Assembly: GCA_021325355.1 (NCBI GenBank)
Contig: JAJPHI010000020.1
Span: 124,001 to 188,000, forward strand
Length of the DNA: 64,000 nt
Direction: 5' to 3'
From: Pseudomonadota bacterium
Lineage (GTDB): Bacteria; Desulfobacterota; Binatia; Binatales; Binataceae
Shown here: piece after piece, positions 27,012 through 36,070 of the stretch
Layout of the letters: every line of letters starts with the position of its first letter
Numbering within the stretch: position 1 is the first letter of the stretch
Notes under the pieces: generated by a model
Told to the model about the DNA's origin: nothing
Seen by the model: the letters and a program-made list of their open reading frames with translations, nothing else
The model's database searches: none
Made by a program: the position numbers and the translations under genes

Positions 27012-27398
27012 ATGTACTTCGATTATGCGGTAGTCCTGACGCTCACCCTGATCGGCATCGTGCTGCTGGCCGGGCTGATGGGCCTGCAAAAGCTGCTCGC
27101 GCCCAGCAATCCCTTCGCGCGCAAGCTGATGCCCTACGAGTGCGGCGAACCACCCACCGGCAACGCCTGGATCAACTTCAACGTCCGCTTTTATCTGATC
27201 GCGCTGGTCTTCGTCATCTTCGAGGTCGAAGTTGCCTTCATCTATCCCGTCGCTGCCGTTTACCTCGACTGGGTGCGTCGCGGCCAGCGCTGGTTTGCCT
27301 TAAGCGAGATCCTGATCTTTCTGCTGATTCTTTTTGTCGGTCTGATCTACGTCTGGGTCAAACGCGATCTCGAATGGGTCAAGAAAGTTCCCGACTGA
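27012..27398 (+). CDS. nuoA: NADH-quinone oxidoreductase subunit A
   Basis: 128 residues, three transmembrane helices. The family-defining loop KLMPYECGEPPTGNAWINFNVRFYLIALVFVIF... is present (PYECG near 42-46, then FNVRFYL), with acidic residues in FVIFEVEVAFIYPVA. It is part of the membrane arm near the quinone site. First gene of the nuoABCDHIJKLMN run. Confidence 0.95.
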   Translation: MYFDYAVVLTLTLIGIVLLAGLMGLQKLLAPSNPFARKLMPYECGEPPTGNAWINFNVRFYLIALVFVIFEVEVAFIYPVAAVYLDWVRRGQRWFALSEILIFLLILFVGLIYVWVKRDLEWVKKVPD

Positions 27399-27430
27399 GA
27401 AATAAGTCCTGCGATTGAGATGATAAAGAT

Positions 27431-27931
27431 ATGTCGCTGCTCAATACCTTGCCGGATTATGTTATAACCACCAAAACCGATGAACTGATTAACTGGATGC
27501 GCAAGTCGAGCCTCTGGTACATGCTGTTCGGCCTCGCCTGCTGCGCGATTGAGCTGATGCATACCGGGGGACCGCGCGCCGATATCGAACGCTTCGGCGC
27601 CACGCCCCGCGCGTCGGCTCGTCAGTCCGACCTGATGATCATCGCCGGCACGCTCACCCTCAAGATGGCGCTCAGGACCCGCCTGCTCTACGACCAGATG
27701 CCCGATCCCAAGTACATCATTTCGATGGGTAGCTGCTCGAACTGCGGCGGTCTCTTCCAGCTCGCATATTCGGTATGTGACGGCGTCGATAAGGTCCTCC
27801 CGGTTGACGTTTACGTCCCTGGATGCCCGCCGCGACCCGAAGCACTGACCGAGGGTCTGCTCAAATTGCAGGAGAAGATCATGAGCGAGCGCTGGCTTGC
27901 CCGTGAACGTGCCAACCCCGCCGTCGCCTGA
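27431..27931 (+). CDS. nuoB: NADH-quinone oxidoreductase subunit B
   Basis: 166 residues. Carries cluster N2, the last Fe-S centre before quinone. All ligands are visible: the tandem pair in [14 protein letters not shown], the cysteine in [10 protein letters not shown], and that in [11 protein letters not shown]. The N terminus is short and typical of bacterial NuoB. It ends 4 bases before the preferred ATG of nuoC. Confidence 0.96.
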   Translation: MSLLNTLPDYVITTKTDELINWMRKSSLWYMLFGLACCAIELMHTGGPRADIERFGATPRASARQSDLMIIAGTLTLKMALRTRLLYDQMPDPKYIISMGSCSNCGGLFQLAYSVCDGVDKVLPVDVYVPGCPPRPEALTEGLLKLQEKIMSERWLARERANPAVA

Positions 27932-27935
27932 GGCA

Positions 27936-28445
27936 ATGGAGCCGCTTTCGATATATCAGGCGTTGAGCAGCCGCTTTAAGGAACGGATTCTCGAGATCTC
28001 CGACAAGACCATTGACCCTTTCGCGGTAATTGAACCGACGGCCCTGCTCGACGTCTGCACCTTCCTGCGCGACGACCCGGAACTGGCGATGGACTGTCTC
28101 AGCAATCAGACCGGCGTTGATTACAAGGACCGCATCGAAGTCGTCTATCATCTGTTTTCCTACAAGCATCGCCATTCCTGTATCCTCAAGGTCAAGCTGC
28201 CGCGCGATAATCCGGTAGTCGCGACCGTCGAAGGGCTGTGGCGCTCGGCCAACTGGATGGAGCGGGAGATTTTCGATCTGCTCGGTGTCACCTTCCAAGG
28301 CCATAGCGACCTCCGTCGCATCTTGATGCCCGAGGATTGGGAGGGCTACCCTCTGCGCAAGGACTTCGTCGAACCGCGCGAATACCACGGCATCGCCACC
28401 GTGCGCGAAAGCCCAATCGTTCGTCTCGATCAAAAGAAGAAATGA
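27936..28445 (+). CDS. nuoC: NADH-quinone oxidoreductase subunit C
   Basis: 169 residues. 30-kDa subunit of the peripheral arm. Seen: [24 protein letters not shown], then the signature [39 protein letters not shown] (near 105-145). I chose ATG 27936 because it clears the nuoB stop. Starts at TTG 27897 or GTG 27903 would overlap nuoB and have no ribosome site. The stop overlaps nuoD as ATGA. NuoC and NuoD are separate, not fused. Confidence 0.93.
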   Translation: MEPLSIYQALSSRFKERILEISDKTIDPFAVIEPTALLDVCTFLRDDPELAMDCLSNQTGVDYKDRIEVVYHLFSYKHRHSCILKVKLPRDNPVVATVEGLWRSANWMEREIFDLLGVTFQGHSDLRRILMPEDWEGYPLRKDFVEPREYHGIATVRESPIVRLDQKKK

Positions 28446-29560
28446 GCGCCTTCCATACCGAAGAGATGACCCTCAACATGGGTCCGCAGCATCCCTCCAC
28501 GCATGGCGTGCTGCGGTTTGTGATCAAGGCCGACGGCGAGGTCATGCGCGAGGCCATCCCGGACGTCGGCTACCTCCATCGCTCGATCGAGAAAATCGCC
28601 GAGAAGGTCGGTTATCACGGCTTCATGCCCTACACCGATCGGGTTGATTACGTCTGCGCGATGTTCACCAATCAGGGCTGGGCGATGGCCTGCGAGAAGC
28701 TCGCCCACATCGAAGTGCCGCGCCGCGGCGAGTATTGCCGCGTGATCGCCGCGGAGTTCAATCGCATCGCCTCCCATCTCCTCACGGTTGGTCTGATGGG
28801 GATGGATATCGGCGCGATGACGCCGTTCCTCCACGCCTTGCGCGAACGCGAGATGATCAATGATTTGATCGAAGAACTGTGCGGCGCGCGCCTCACCTTC
28901 AACTACATGCGCATCGGCGGCGTCGCCTGGGATTTGCCCCCCGGATGGCGCGACAAGGCGCTCGCCTACCTCGATCACCTCGAACCGATCCTCGACGAGT
29001 TCAACGCGCTGTTTTCCTACAACAAGATCTGTATCCAGCGCCTCGCCAACGTCGCCGTGATTTCCGCCGACGAGGCCATCAATTACAATCTGGTCGGCCC
29101 CAACCTGCGCGCCTCCGGCGTCAACTGGGACGTGCGCAAGGATCTCCCCTACTCGGTCTATCCGGAATTTGATTTCGAGGTGCCGCTTGGCCGCGGCGAA
29201 TGGGGCACGGTCGGCGACGCGATGGATCGTTACATGATGCGGATCCGCGAGATGGTGCAGTCGGCGCGCATTCTGCGTCAGGCGCTCACGCAAATCCCCG
29301 ACGGACCCGTGCTCGGCAAGGTCGTGCGCAATTTCAAGCCCGCCGCCAATGAATGCCAGGTGCGCGTCGAAAGCGCCCGCGGCGACCAGGGCTGGTACGT
29401 GGTCAGCGACGGCACCGGCTTTCCCCATCGCGTCCATGTCCGTACCGGTTCCTTCGCCGCGATGGGCATGATTCAAAAACTCAGCAAGGGCCTGATGATC
29501 GCCGATCTCGTCGTGCTCATCGCGAGCCTCGACGTCATCGCCCCGGAGATCGACCGTTAA
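28442..29560 (+). CDS. nuoD: NADH-quinone oxidoreductase subunit D
   Basis: 372 residues, a compact form of the 49-kDa subunit that builds the quinone pocket with NuoB. Seen: [15 protein letters not shown] near 12-26 with the quinone-site His, [11 protein letters not shown], the DRVDYVCAM and RIASHLL helices, and the C-terminal [18 protein letters not shown] ending. ATG 28442 overlaps the nuoC stop; the open frame extends upstream but without homology. Confidence 0.95.
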   Translation: MSAFHTEEMTLNMGPQHPSTHGVLRFVIKADGEVMREAIPDVGYLHRSIEKIAEKVGYHGFMPYTDRVDYVCAMFTNQGWAMACEKLAHIEVPRRGEYCRVIAAEFNRIASHLLTVGLMGMDIGAMTPFLHALREREMINDLIEELCGARLTFNYMRIGGVAWDLPPGWRDKALAYLDHLEPILDEFNALFSYNKICIQRLANVAVISADEAINYNLVGPNLRASGVNWDVRKDLPYSVYPEFDFEVPLGRGEWGTVGDAMDRYMMRIREMVQSARILRQALTQIPDGPVLGKVVRNFKPAANECQVRVESARGDQGWYVVSDGTGFPHRVHVRTGSFAAMGMIQKLSKGLMIADLVVLIASLDVIAPEIDR

Positions 29561-29566
29561 CCGACC

Positions 29567-30757
29567 ATGCAAGCGTGGCTCGATAGTCTTATCGCCCGCG
29601 GCGCCTTCGGACCTCATCCATCGCCCGATCTGATCTATGGCGCGGCGATTGCCATCGCCTGCGCCCTGGTCCTCTTTCTCGTCGCCGTGCCGTTCGCCTC
29701 GATCGTAACCTGGGTCGAGCGGCGCGTCTGGGCCCGGATCCAATCGCGGATCGGACCCAATCGCGTCGGTCCCAACGGCTTTCTGCAATGGCTGGCCGAC
29801 GGCTTCAAGCATATCTGCAAGGAAGACGTGGTCCCCGCCGAAGCCGACGCCCCTTTGTTCAGACTGGCCCCTTATCTGGTGGTGCTTGCTTTTATTCTGC
29901 CGTGGGCGGTGATGCCCTTTGCGTCGAGCCTCATCCTGGCCGACCTGAACATCGGTATTCTCTACATTACCGCCGTCCCGGCATTGACCGTCATCGGTAT
30001 CCTGATGGCCGGATGGGCGTCCAACAACAAGTGGTCACTGATTGGCGGCATCCGTTCGGCTGCGCAGATCATCAGTTATGAGATTCCCGCCGGTCTCGCG
30101 ATTTTTCCCGTGGTCCTGATGACCGGGACCCTCTCGATGCAGGGGATCATCCGCGCGCAGGGCTGGGCTCCCGATCGCTGGTTCCTGTTCGCCAATCCCT
30201 TCTGTTTTGTCGCGGCGGTTATCCTTTTTATCTCCGGGCTCGCGGAGAACAACCGCACACCCTTCGATCTGCCCGAAGCCGAGTCCGAACTCGTCGCCGG
30301 TTTCGCCACTGAGTATTCCAGCATGCGCTATCTGTTCTTTTTCATGGCCGAATGGGGCAACATGTTTATCGCCGCCGCCATCGTCGTGACGCTCTTTCTC
30401 GGCGGATGGCAATTCCCCGCCATTGTTCAGAGCCCCAGGCTGATGAATCTCTTGCAACTGGCGACCTTCATGCTCAAATGCCTCTTTCTGGTGTTTGTCT
30501 CGATGTGGATTCGCGGAACGCTGCCGCGCGTGCGGATCGATCAGATGATGTCGCTCTGCTGGAAGTATTTCGTCCCGATTTCCTTTATCAATCTCCTCGG
30601 CACCGCCGTCTGGGTTGCGATCTTCCCCGACGGTAACCGTTTCACGCAGTGGCTCATGCTGTCATTCGGCGTGGCCGTCGTTTTGCTGTTTCTCGCGCGC
30701 GTCGTCGCCTTTACCCGGCGCGCCCGCATGGAACTCTATTTTCATCCGACGATTTGA
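29567..30757 (+). CDS. nuoH: NADH-quinone oxidoreductase subunit H
   Basis: 396 residues, eight or nine transmembrane helices. The connecting loop WVERRVWARIQSRIGPNRVGPNG is the family hallmark. LADGFKHICKEDVVPAEAD, LAENNRTPFDLPEAESELVAG and FIRGTLPR-like MWIRGTLPRVRIDQMM follow. NuoH links the quinone cavity to the proton channels. Normal length apart from a somewhat long N terminus. It directly follows nuoD, so nuoE, nuoF and nuoG are not in their canonical place. Confidence 0.95.
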   Translation: MQAWLDSLIARGAFGPHPSPDLIYGAAIAIACALVLFLVAVPFASIVTWVERRVWARIQSRIGPNRVGPNGFLQWLADGFKHICKEDVVPAEADAPLFRLAPYLVVLAFILPWAVMPFASSLILADLNIGILYITAVPALTVIGILMAGWASNNKWSLIGGIRSAAQIISYEIPAGLAIFPVVLMTGTLSMQGIIRAQGWAPDRWFLFANPFCFVAAVILFISGLAENNRTPFDLPEAESELVAGFATEYSSMRYLFFFMAEWGNMFIAAAIVVTLFLGGWQFPAIVQSPRLMNLLQLATFMLKCLFLVFVSMWIRGTLPRVRIDQMMSLCWKYFVPISFINLLGTAVWVAIFPDGNRFTQWLMLSFGVAVVLLFLARVVAFTRRARMELYFHPTI

Positions 30758-30765
30758 GATCGCTG

Positions 30766-31509
30766 ATGGGCGCCTTCGCAGACTACTTCCGACACATCAG
30801 AGACGCCGTCACCACCATCTTCGACGGCATGGCCGTCACCGCGTCGCATCTGGTGCGCAAGCCCTATACGGTCCAGTACCCCGATCGCATCCCCACGCGC
30901 GTCCAGGACACCCTGCCTTTTCGCTACCGGGGAATTCTCGATGTCGACCTTGAGATCTGCACCGGATGCCTCGCCTGCGACCGCGCCTGCCCGATCAATT
31001 GCATCGCGATGGCGGTCGAAAAGAATGCCCAGACGCGCGAACTGGTCATTTCGCAGTTTGATATAGACATTGCCAAATGCATGTTCTGCGGGCTCTGCAG
31101 CGAACCCTGTCCGACCGGCGCCATCCATCATACGACTGAATTCGAGGGCGCGGACTATTCGCTCGAAAGCCTCATCCGCCGCTTCATCGTGGAGCCGGTC
31201 GTCGCCTACAAGCCGAAGAAAGGCCCTGAACCCGATCCCGCGATCGCGCAACTCCTCGAACGCGGCATGCATTATGTCGAGGAATGGGCCCAGCCCGGCA
31301 GCGACAAGCCGCCGGCGCCCGCAGCCGCGAAGCCGTCAGTCGCGGCGGCGCCGGGACCGCGTGCCCCCGCCCCCAAACCGGTACCGAGCGCCCCCAAAGC
31401 CGCCGCCGACGGCGCCGCCGATGCTTCGCCATCCGCGGTCGAGTCTGCGCCAGGCGCCGAGCCTGCGCCGGTCCCCGAAGCCGCGAAAGACAAGCCGGAC
31501 AACGCCTGA
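30766..31509 (+). CDS. nuoI: NADH-quinone oxidoreductase subunit I with long Ala/Pro tail
   Basis: 247 residues from ATG 30766. The first about 170 residues are a normal NuoI with two ferredoxin-type sites: CTGCLACDRACPINC and CMFCGLCSEPCPTGAI, ligating clusters N6a and N6b. The last about 75 residues are a low-complexity Ala/Pro/Lys-rich tail (repeats of AAP, PAP, APKA), absent from typical NuoI proteins. The tail might tether a partner, but this is inference. The upstream open frame inside nuoH is not homologous. Confidence 0.94.
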   Translation: MGAFADYFRHIRDAVTTIFDGMAVTASHLVRKPYTVQYPDRIPTRVQDTLPFRYRGILDVDLEICTGCLACDRACPINCIAMAVEKNAQTRELVISQFDIDIAKCMFCGLCSEPCPTGAIHHTTEFEGADYSLESLIRRFIVEPVVAYKPKKGPEPDPAIAQLLERGMHYVEEWAQPGSDKPPAPAAAKPSVAAAPGPRAPAPKPVPSAPKAAADGAADASPSAVESAPGAEPAPVPEAAKDKPDNA

Positions 31510-31521
31510 ACTGCAAAGCCC

Positions 31522-32025
31522 ATGATTGCCGTCATCGTCTTCTGGACCCTTGCCGTGATAACCGTGCTCTCGGCAATGATCACGGCGTTCTCGCGCAACA
31601 TCGTATATTCCGCCTTCGCGCTCCTCGGCTCCTTTGCCGGCGTTGCCGGAATCTATCTCCTCCTCGGCGCCGACTTTCTCTTCATCATCCAGATATTCAT
31701 CTACATCGGCGGCATCCTCGTCGTTACCATTTTCGCCGTGATGCTCACCCAGGGCGTGGCCGATATGAATATCTCCAACCGCATCGTCGGGCTTATCCCG
31801 GCAGCGCTGATTGCGTTGCTTGCCGGCGCCGTGATGCTCGAGGCAATCCTGCGCACCCCCTGGCCCCATCCCGGCACCGCCGCGCTGAACCCCACGACCC
31901 ATGCAATCGGCAATGCCTTCCTTGGCCCCTTTCTGCTGCCGTTCGAGATAGCTTCGGTAGTGCTGCTCGCCGCCCTGATCGGCGCCATTGTGATTTCTCG
32001 ACAGGCGGCGCGCGCGGAGGCATAA
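31522..32025 (+). CDS. nuoJ: NADH-quinone oxidoreductase subunit J
   Basis: 167 residues, five transmembrane helices. The conserved second to third helix is seen as YSAFALLGSFAGVAGIYLLLGADFLFIIQIFIYIGGILVVTIFAVML, with GADF and YIGGI as key motifs (around 29-77). It contributes to the proton path of the E-channel. Stop and nuoK start are separated by 6 bases. Confidence 0.94.
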   Translation: MIAVIVFWTLAVITVLSAMITAFSRNIVYSAFALLGSFAGVAGIYLLLGADFLFIIQIFIYIGGILVVTIFAVMLTQGVADMNISNRIVGLIPAALIALLAGAVMLEAILRTPWPHPGTAALNPTTHAIGNAFLGPFLLPFEIASVVLLAALIGAIVISRQAARAEA

Positions 32026-32031
32026 CGCGAC

Positions 32032-32349
32032 ATGCCGGCCGGCCTCACCCTTAACCATTTCGTGATTCTGAGCCTGGCGCTTTTCCTGTTGGGCAGCATC
32101 TGCGTCCTGACGCGGCGCAATGCGATCGGAATCCTGCTCGGTATCGAATTGATCCTGAACGCGGCCAACATCAACTACGTCGCGTTCGCCTTCTTCAATC
32201 CGGCCGCGCACTACGACGGTCAGGTTTTCGCCATCTTCGTGATTATGCTCGCCGCGGCTGAAGCCGTTATCGGTCTCGCCATCGTGCTGGCCATCTACAA
32301 TCACCTTCGCACAATCGACGTCGCCGCCAACGAAACCCTGAAAGGCTGA
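32032..32349 (+). CDS. nuoK: NADH-quinone oxidoreductase subunit K
   Basis: 105 residues, three helices. Family marks: NAIGILLGIELILNAANINYVAF with the membrane Glu of helix 2, and IMLAAAEAVIGLAIVLAIYNH with the second Glu in helix 3. Normal length. It is followed by an unusually long 131-base gap before nuoL. Confidence 0.95.
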   Translation: MPAGLTLNHFVILSLALFLLGSICVLTRRNAIGILLGIELILNAANINYVAFAFFNPAAHYDGQVFAIFVIMLAAAEAVIGLAIVLAIYNHLRTIDVAANETLKG

Positions 32350-32424
32350 CGGCCGTGCGCGATGCCTCGCAGTTAAGGCTCGAGCGACACGCCTGCGACG
32401 AAGACGCCGCGGCCGTCGCGCGGT

Positions 32425-32453
32425 TTGCGCCTCGCCCGATTTCTTACTATATC
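32425..32453 (+). promoter_or_regulatory. possible internal promoter before nuoL
   Basis: In the 131-base nuoK-nuoL gap, TTGCGC (32425-32430) and TATATC (32448-32453) are 17 bases apart in a locally AT-rich stretch. This gap is by far the longest in the nuo cluster. The match is modest. Confidence 0.25.
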
Positions 32454-32480
32454 CCTGCCTTGCATGCGCTCTGAACCCTG

Positions 32481-34538
32481 ATGCTGAATCCCCTACCGGT
32501 CGCTTTCATCCGCTGGATCGTCGTTCTGCCGCTGCTCGGCGCCGCGATCAATTTCCTGGCGGGTGCAGCGCTCCAGAAGCGCTTCGGCAGAACCGCCATC
32601 AGCCTGGTCGGCTGCGGCGTGGTGGTCGGTTCGTTCGTCATCGCTGTCGGTGCTCTGGCCGGGATGCTGCAGTTGGCGCCCGCGCAACGCTTTATGCTCG
32701 ACGACCTCTGGCGATGGTTCGACGTCGGCCCGCTGCGTCTCGATATCGCTCTGTGGCTCGATCCGCTTTCGATGCTGATGGTTCTCATCGTCACCGGCGT
32801 CGGCGGCCTGATTCATATCTATTCCACCGCCTACATGCATGACGATCCCGCGTACTGGCGGTTTTTCGGTTGGCTGAACCTGTTTACCTTCGCGATGCTC
32901 ACGCTGGTGCTGGCCGATAACCTCTGGCTCATGTTCGTCGGATGGGAGGGCGTCGGCCTCTGCTCCTTCGCGCTGATTGGCTTCTGGTATCGCGAGCGCT
33001 CCAACACCAACGCCGGCAACAAGGCCTTCATCGTCAACCGTGTCGGCGATTGGGCCTTCGTCATCGCCCTGTATGCGCTGTTCAGCGGGCTTCGCGCAGT
33101 TGGTCATCCAACGCTCGTGATCCGCGAACTGGCGCGCTACGCGCCGCTGATAGCCGACCACCCGGGCTACCTCGGCATGTCGCTGGTGACCTTCGTCACC
33201 CTCTTCCTGTTCCTCGGCGCGACCGGCAAATCAGCGCAAATCCCGCTGCACGTCTGGTTGCCGGACGCGATGGCCGGGCCGACCCCGGTCAGCGCGCTGA
33301 TTCATGCCGCCACGATGGTGACCGCGGGCATCTACATGGTCAGCCGCCTGAACTTTCTCTTTTCGATGGCGCCCGCCACTCTCGAGGTCATCGCGCTGGT
33401 CGGCGCCGCCACCGCCCTCTTCGCCGCCACCATCGGTATCACGCAAACCGATATCAAACGCGTCCTCGCCTATTCGACCATCAGTCAGCTCGGTTACATG
33501 TTCGCCGCGCTCGGCGTCGGTGCTTATGACTTCGCCGTCTTTCATCTGATGACCCACGCCTTCTTCAAAGCCTGTTTGTTCCTCGGGGCCGGCTCGGTTA
33601 TCCATGCCCTCGGCGGTGAACAGGACATGCGGCGCATGGGCGGTCTGCGTGAGCGCCTGCCGATTACCTTCTGGACCTTCCTCGCCGCGACGCTTGCCCT
33701 CTGCGGCGTACCCCCCTTCGCCGGCTTCATGTCCAAGGACGGGATCATCTGGGCGGCGTTCTCACGCGGCCCTCTTTTTATCTGGGCACTTCTTCTGACC
33801 GGCGCCGGCGTAACTGTCTTTTATATGTTCCGCCAGGTCTACATGACCTTCTTCGGCGATTTCCGCGGCACCCATGAACAGGAGCATCATCTTCATGAAG
33901 CTCCCTGGCCGATGGCCTCGGTGCTCGTCATCCTCGGCACCCTGTCCGTCGTTGGCGGCTTCGTGATGCTGCCGAAGTTTGTCTCGGATTTCGCCCCCTT
34001 CGCCCGCTTCCTCGATCCTGTCTTTACCGCACCGGCGACGCATTCCCTGATGGCCACCGAGTTCCACGCCCATCTCGAAGTCTACTTCGCCCTGCTCGCC
34101 CTCGCCGTGGTTGCCGTCGGCTGGATACTCGCCGATGCCTGCTATCGAACCGGTTCGCTTGACGCCGCGAGTCTCAGCGGCTTTGCCGACGGTATCTTCT
34201 ATCGATTGTCACTCAACAAATATTACGTCGATGAATTATACGATCGCGCTGTAGTTCGGCCGTATCTTTTCGCGACTCGCGCCCTCGCCTGGTTCGACCT
34301 CAGGATCATCGATGGCATAGTCAATTTGGCTGCGACTCTCACCGTTTTCGCCTCGTGGCTCTCGGGACTCCTCGATCGTTATGTGGTCGATGGACTCGTG
34401 AATCTCGCCGCCGACGCCACCCTTGCCGCCGGTGGCCGCCTGCGCCGCGTCCAGACCGGCTCGGTCAATGCCTATCTTTACGGCATCCTGGCCGCCGTGA
34501 TGCTCATCCTGGTCATCCGCGCGATGGTCCGTGCGTAA
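32481..34538 (+). CDS. nuoL: NADH-quinone oxidoreductase subunit L
   Basis: 685 residues, distal antiporter-like subunit. Seen: FVGWEGVGLCSFALIGFWY with the key Glu of helix 5, KSAQIPLHVWLPDAMAGPTPVSALIHAATMVTAGIYMV (Lys and His of the channel), DIKRVLAYSTISQLGYM, and FFKACLFLGAGSVIHA. The C-terminal part has the amphipathic lateral helix region ending in helix 16. Normal size. The chosen ATG gives a normal hydrophobic first helix. Confidence 0.95.
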   Translation: MLNPLPVAFIRWIVVLPLLGAAINFLAGAALQKRFGRTAISLVGCGVVVGSFVIAVGALAGMLQLAPAQRFMLDDLWRWFDVGPLRLDIALWLDPLSMLMVLIVTGVGGLIHIYSTAYMHDDPAYWRFFGWLNLFTFAMLTLVLADNLWLMFVGWEGVGLCSFALIGFWYRERSNTNAGNKAFIVNRVGDWAFVIALYALFSGLRAVGHPTLVIRELARYAPLIADHPGYLGMSLVTFVTLFLFLGATGKSAQIPLHVWLPDAMAGPTPVSALIHAATMVTAGIYMVSRLNFLFSMAPATLEVIALVGAATALFAATIGITQTDIKRVLAYSTISQLGYMFAALGVGAYDFAVFHLMTHAFFKACLFLGAGSVIHALGGEQDMRRMGGLRERLPITFWTFLAATLALCGVPPFAGFMSKDGIIWAAFSRGPLFIWALLLTGAGVTVFYMFRQVYMTFFGDFRGTHEQEHHLHEAPWPMASVLVILGTLSVVGGFVMLPKFVSDFAPFARFLDPVFTAPATHSLMATEFHAHLEVYFALLALAVVAVGWILADACYRTGSLDAASLSGFADGIFYRLSLNKYYVDELYDRAVVRPYLFATRALAWFDLRIIDGIVNLAATLTVFASWLSGLLDRYVVDGLVNLAADATLAAGGRLRRVQTGSVNAYLYGILAAVMLILVIRAMVRA

Positions 34539-34558
34539 CCCCTAAGTGTGAGTGTCAG

Positions 34559-36061
34559 GTGCTGACTCATCCTTTGACCTTAATCACCTTCATCCCGCTG
34601 GTCGGGATGGTCGCGATCCTCCTCTGCCCCAGGGCATTAACGCCGATGTGCAAATGGGTCGCGGCGCTTACCACTGGCCTCCAGTTGCCGATTGCCGTCT
34701 GGATTTACGCCCACTTCGATTCGGCCACCAGCGCGATCCAGATGGTCGAGCGACATCAGTGGATCGCGAATTATCACGTCTATTATTTTCTCGGCATCGA
34801 CGGCATCAGCGTGTCGATGGTCCTGCTGACCGCATTGATCTGTTTCATTTCGGTCTTCGCCAGCTTCAGCATAACCCGCGCGGAAAAGGGTTATTACGCC
34901 CTGCTGATGCTGCTCGACACCGGGATGATGGGCGTCTTTGTCGCGCTCGATTTCTTCCTGTTTTACATCTTCTGGGAAGTGATGCTGCTGCCGATGTATT
35001 TCCTGATCGGCATCTGGGGCGGACCACGACGCGAATATGCGGCGATCAAATTCTTTCTTTATACCTTGTTGGGATCGGTGCTGATCCTGCTCGTGATGCT
35101 CGCGCTTTACTACTATGGCGACGCGCACACCTTTGACATGACTCAGCTCGCCGCCCGCGCGGGCAGCTATTCACTGACCTTTCAACGCATCTGCTGGCTC
35201 GCTCTGTTTGTCGGTTTCGCGATTAAAATTCCCGCCTTCCCCTTCCATACCTGGCTGCCGGACGCGCACGTTGAAGCGCCCACCGCCATCAGCGTCATCC
35301 TCGCCGGGGTCCTGCTCAAAATGGGCACCTACGGCATCCTGCGCGTGAATTATCCGATTCTGCCCGCCGCCAGCCACGAGCTCGCCTGGATTTTTCTCGG
35401 GCTCGTCGGAACCATCAACATCGTGTACGGCGCGATGGTCGCGATGGCGCAGACCGACTACAAGAAGCTTATCGCCTATTCCTCGATTAGCCACATGGGC
35501 TACGTGATGCTCGGGATTGCCTCGTTCACCGCCGTCGGCATCAATGGCGCAGTCCTTCAGATGTTCAACCACGGCACGATCACCGCGATGCTGTTTATTC
35601 TCGTCGGCGTCATTTACGACCGCGCCCATCATCGTGAGATCGACGGCTTTGGCGGCCTCGCGCAGCAGATGCCCATCTATGCCGGCATGACCGGATTTGC
35701 CTTCTTCGCCGGCATGGGCCTCCCCGGCTTATCGGCGTTCATCTCGGAGGTGCTTGTGCTGATCGGCGCCTGGCAAACCCATCCCTTGATGACCGTCTTC
35801 GGCGCGGGCACGGCGATCCTCACCGCCGGATATCTGCTCTGGTGCTTCCAACGCATATATCTCGGACCGCTCAACGAGAAATATAGCGGGCTCACGGATC
35901 TGACCCTGCGCGAAGCCTTCACGCTCGTTCCGCTGGCCGCGATCGTTCTTTTGCTCGGCTGGTACCCGCACGCGATCCTGGGCCTGATTCACACCTCGCT
36001 CGACCACTTGAACCAGGTCGTGGTGAACGCCGCCACCTCCGCAACCGTTGCCCTCCGCTGA
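34559..36061 (+). CDS. nuoM: NADH-quinone oxidoreductase subunit M
   Basis: 500 residues. The forward frame is open further upstream into nuoL, but homology begins at VLTHPLTLITFIPLVGM; the best start is GTG 34559, 20 bases after the nuoL stop. Seen: FFLFYIFWEVMLLPMYFLIGIWGG (helix 5 Glu), KIPAFPFHTWLPDAHVEAPTAISVILAGVLLKMGTYGI (Lys and channel residues), DYKKLIAYSSISHMGYV, and FNHGTITAMLFILVG. Antiporter-like proton-pumping subunit. Confidence 0.94.
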   Translation: MLTHPLTLITFIPLVGMVAILLCPRALTPMCKWVAALTTGLQLPIAVWIYAHFDSATSAIQMVERHQWIANYHVYYFLGIDGISVSMVLLTALICFISVFASFSITRAEKGYYALLMLLDTGMMGVFVALDFFLFYIFWEVMLLPMYFLIGIWGGPRREYAAIKFFLYTLLGSVLILLVMLALYYYGDAHTFDMTQLAARAGSYSLTFQRICWLALFVGFAIKIPAFPFHTWLPDAHVEAPTAISVILAGVLLKMGTYGILRVNYPILPAASHELAWIFLGLVGTINIVYGAMVAMAQTDYKKLIAYSSISHMGYVMLGIASFTAVGINGAVLQMFNHGTITAMLFILVGVIYDRAHHREIDGFGGLAQQMPIYAGMTGFAFFAGMGLPGLSAFISEVLVLIGAWQTHPLMTVFGAGTAILTAGYLLWCFQRIYLGPLNEKYSGLTDLTLREAFTLVPLAAIVLLLGWYPHAILGLIHTSLDHLNQVVVNAATSATVALR

Positions 36062-36070
36062 ACTGCGCGC

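Noticed and set aside
28430-29812. 460-codon antisense frame over nuoD/nuoH
   Set aside because: Shadow of conserved nuo genes.
34355-34558. 68-codon N-terminal extension of nuoM inside nuoL
   Set aside because: Arg/Pro-rich, no homology; GTG 34559 gives the normal NuoM N terminus.
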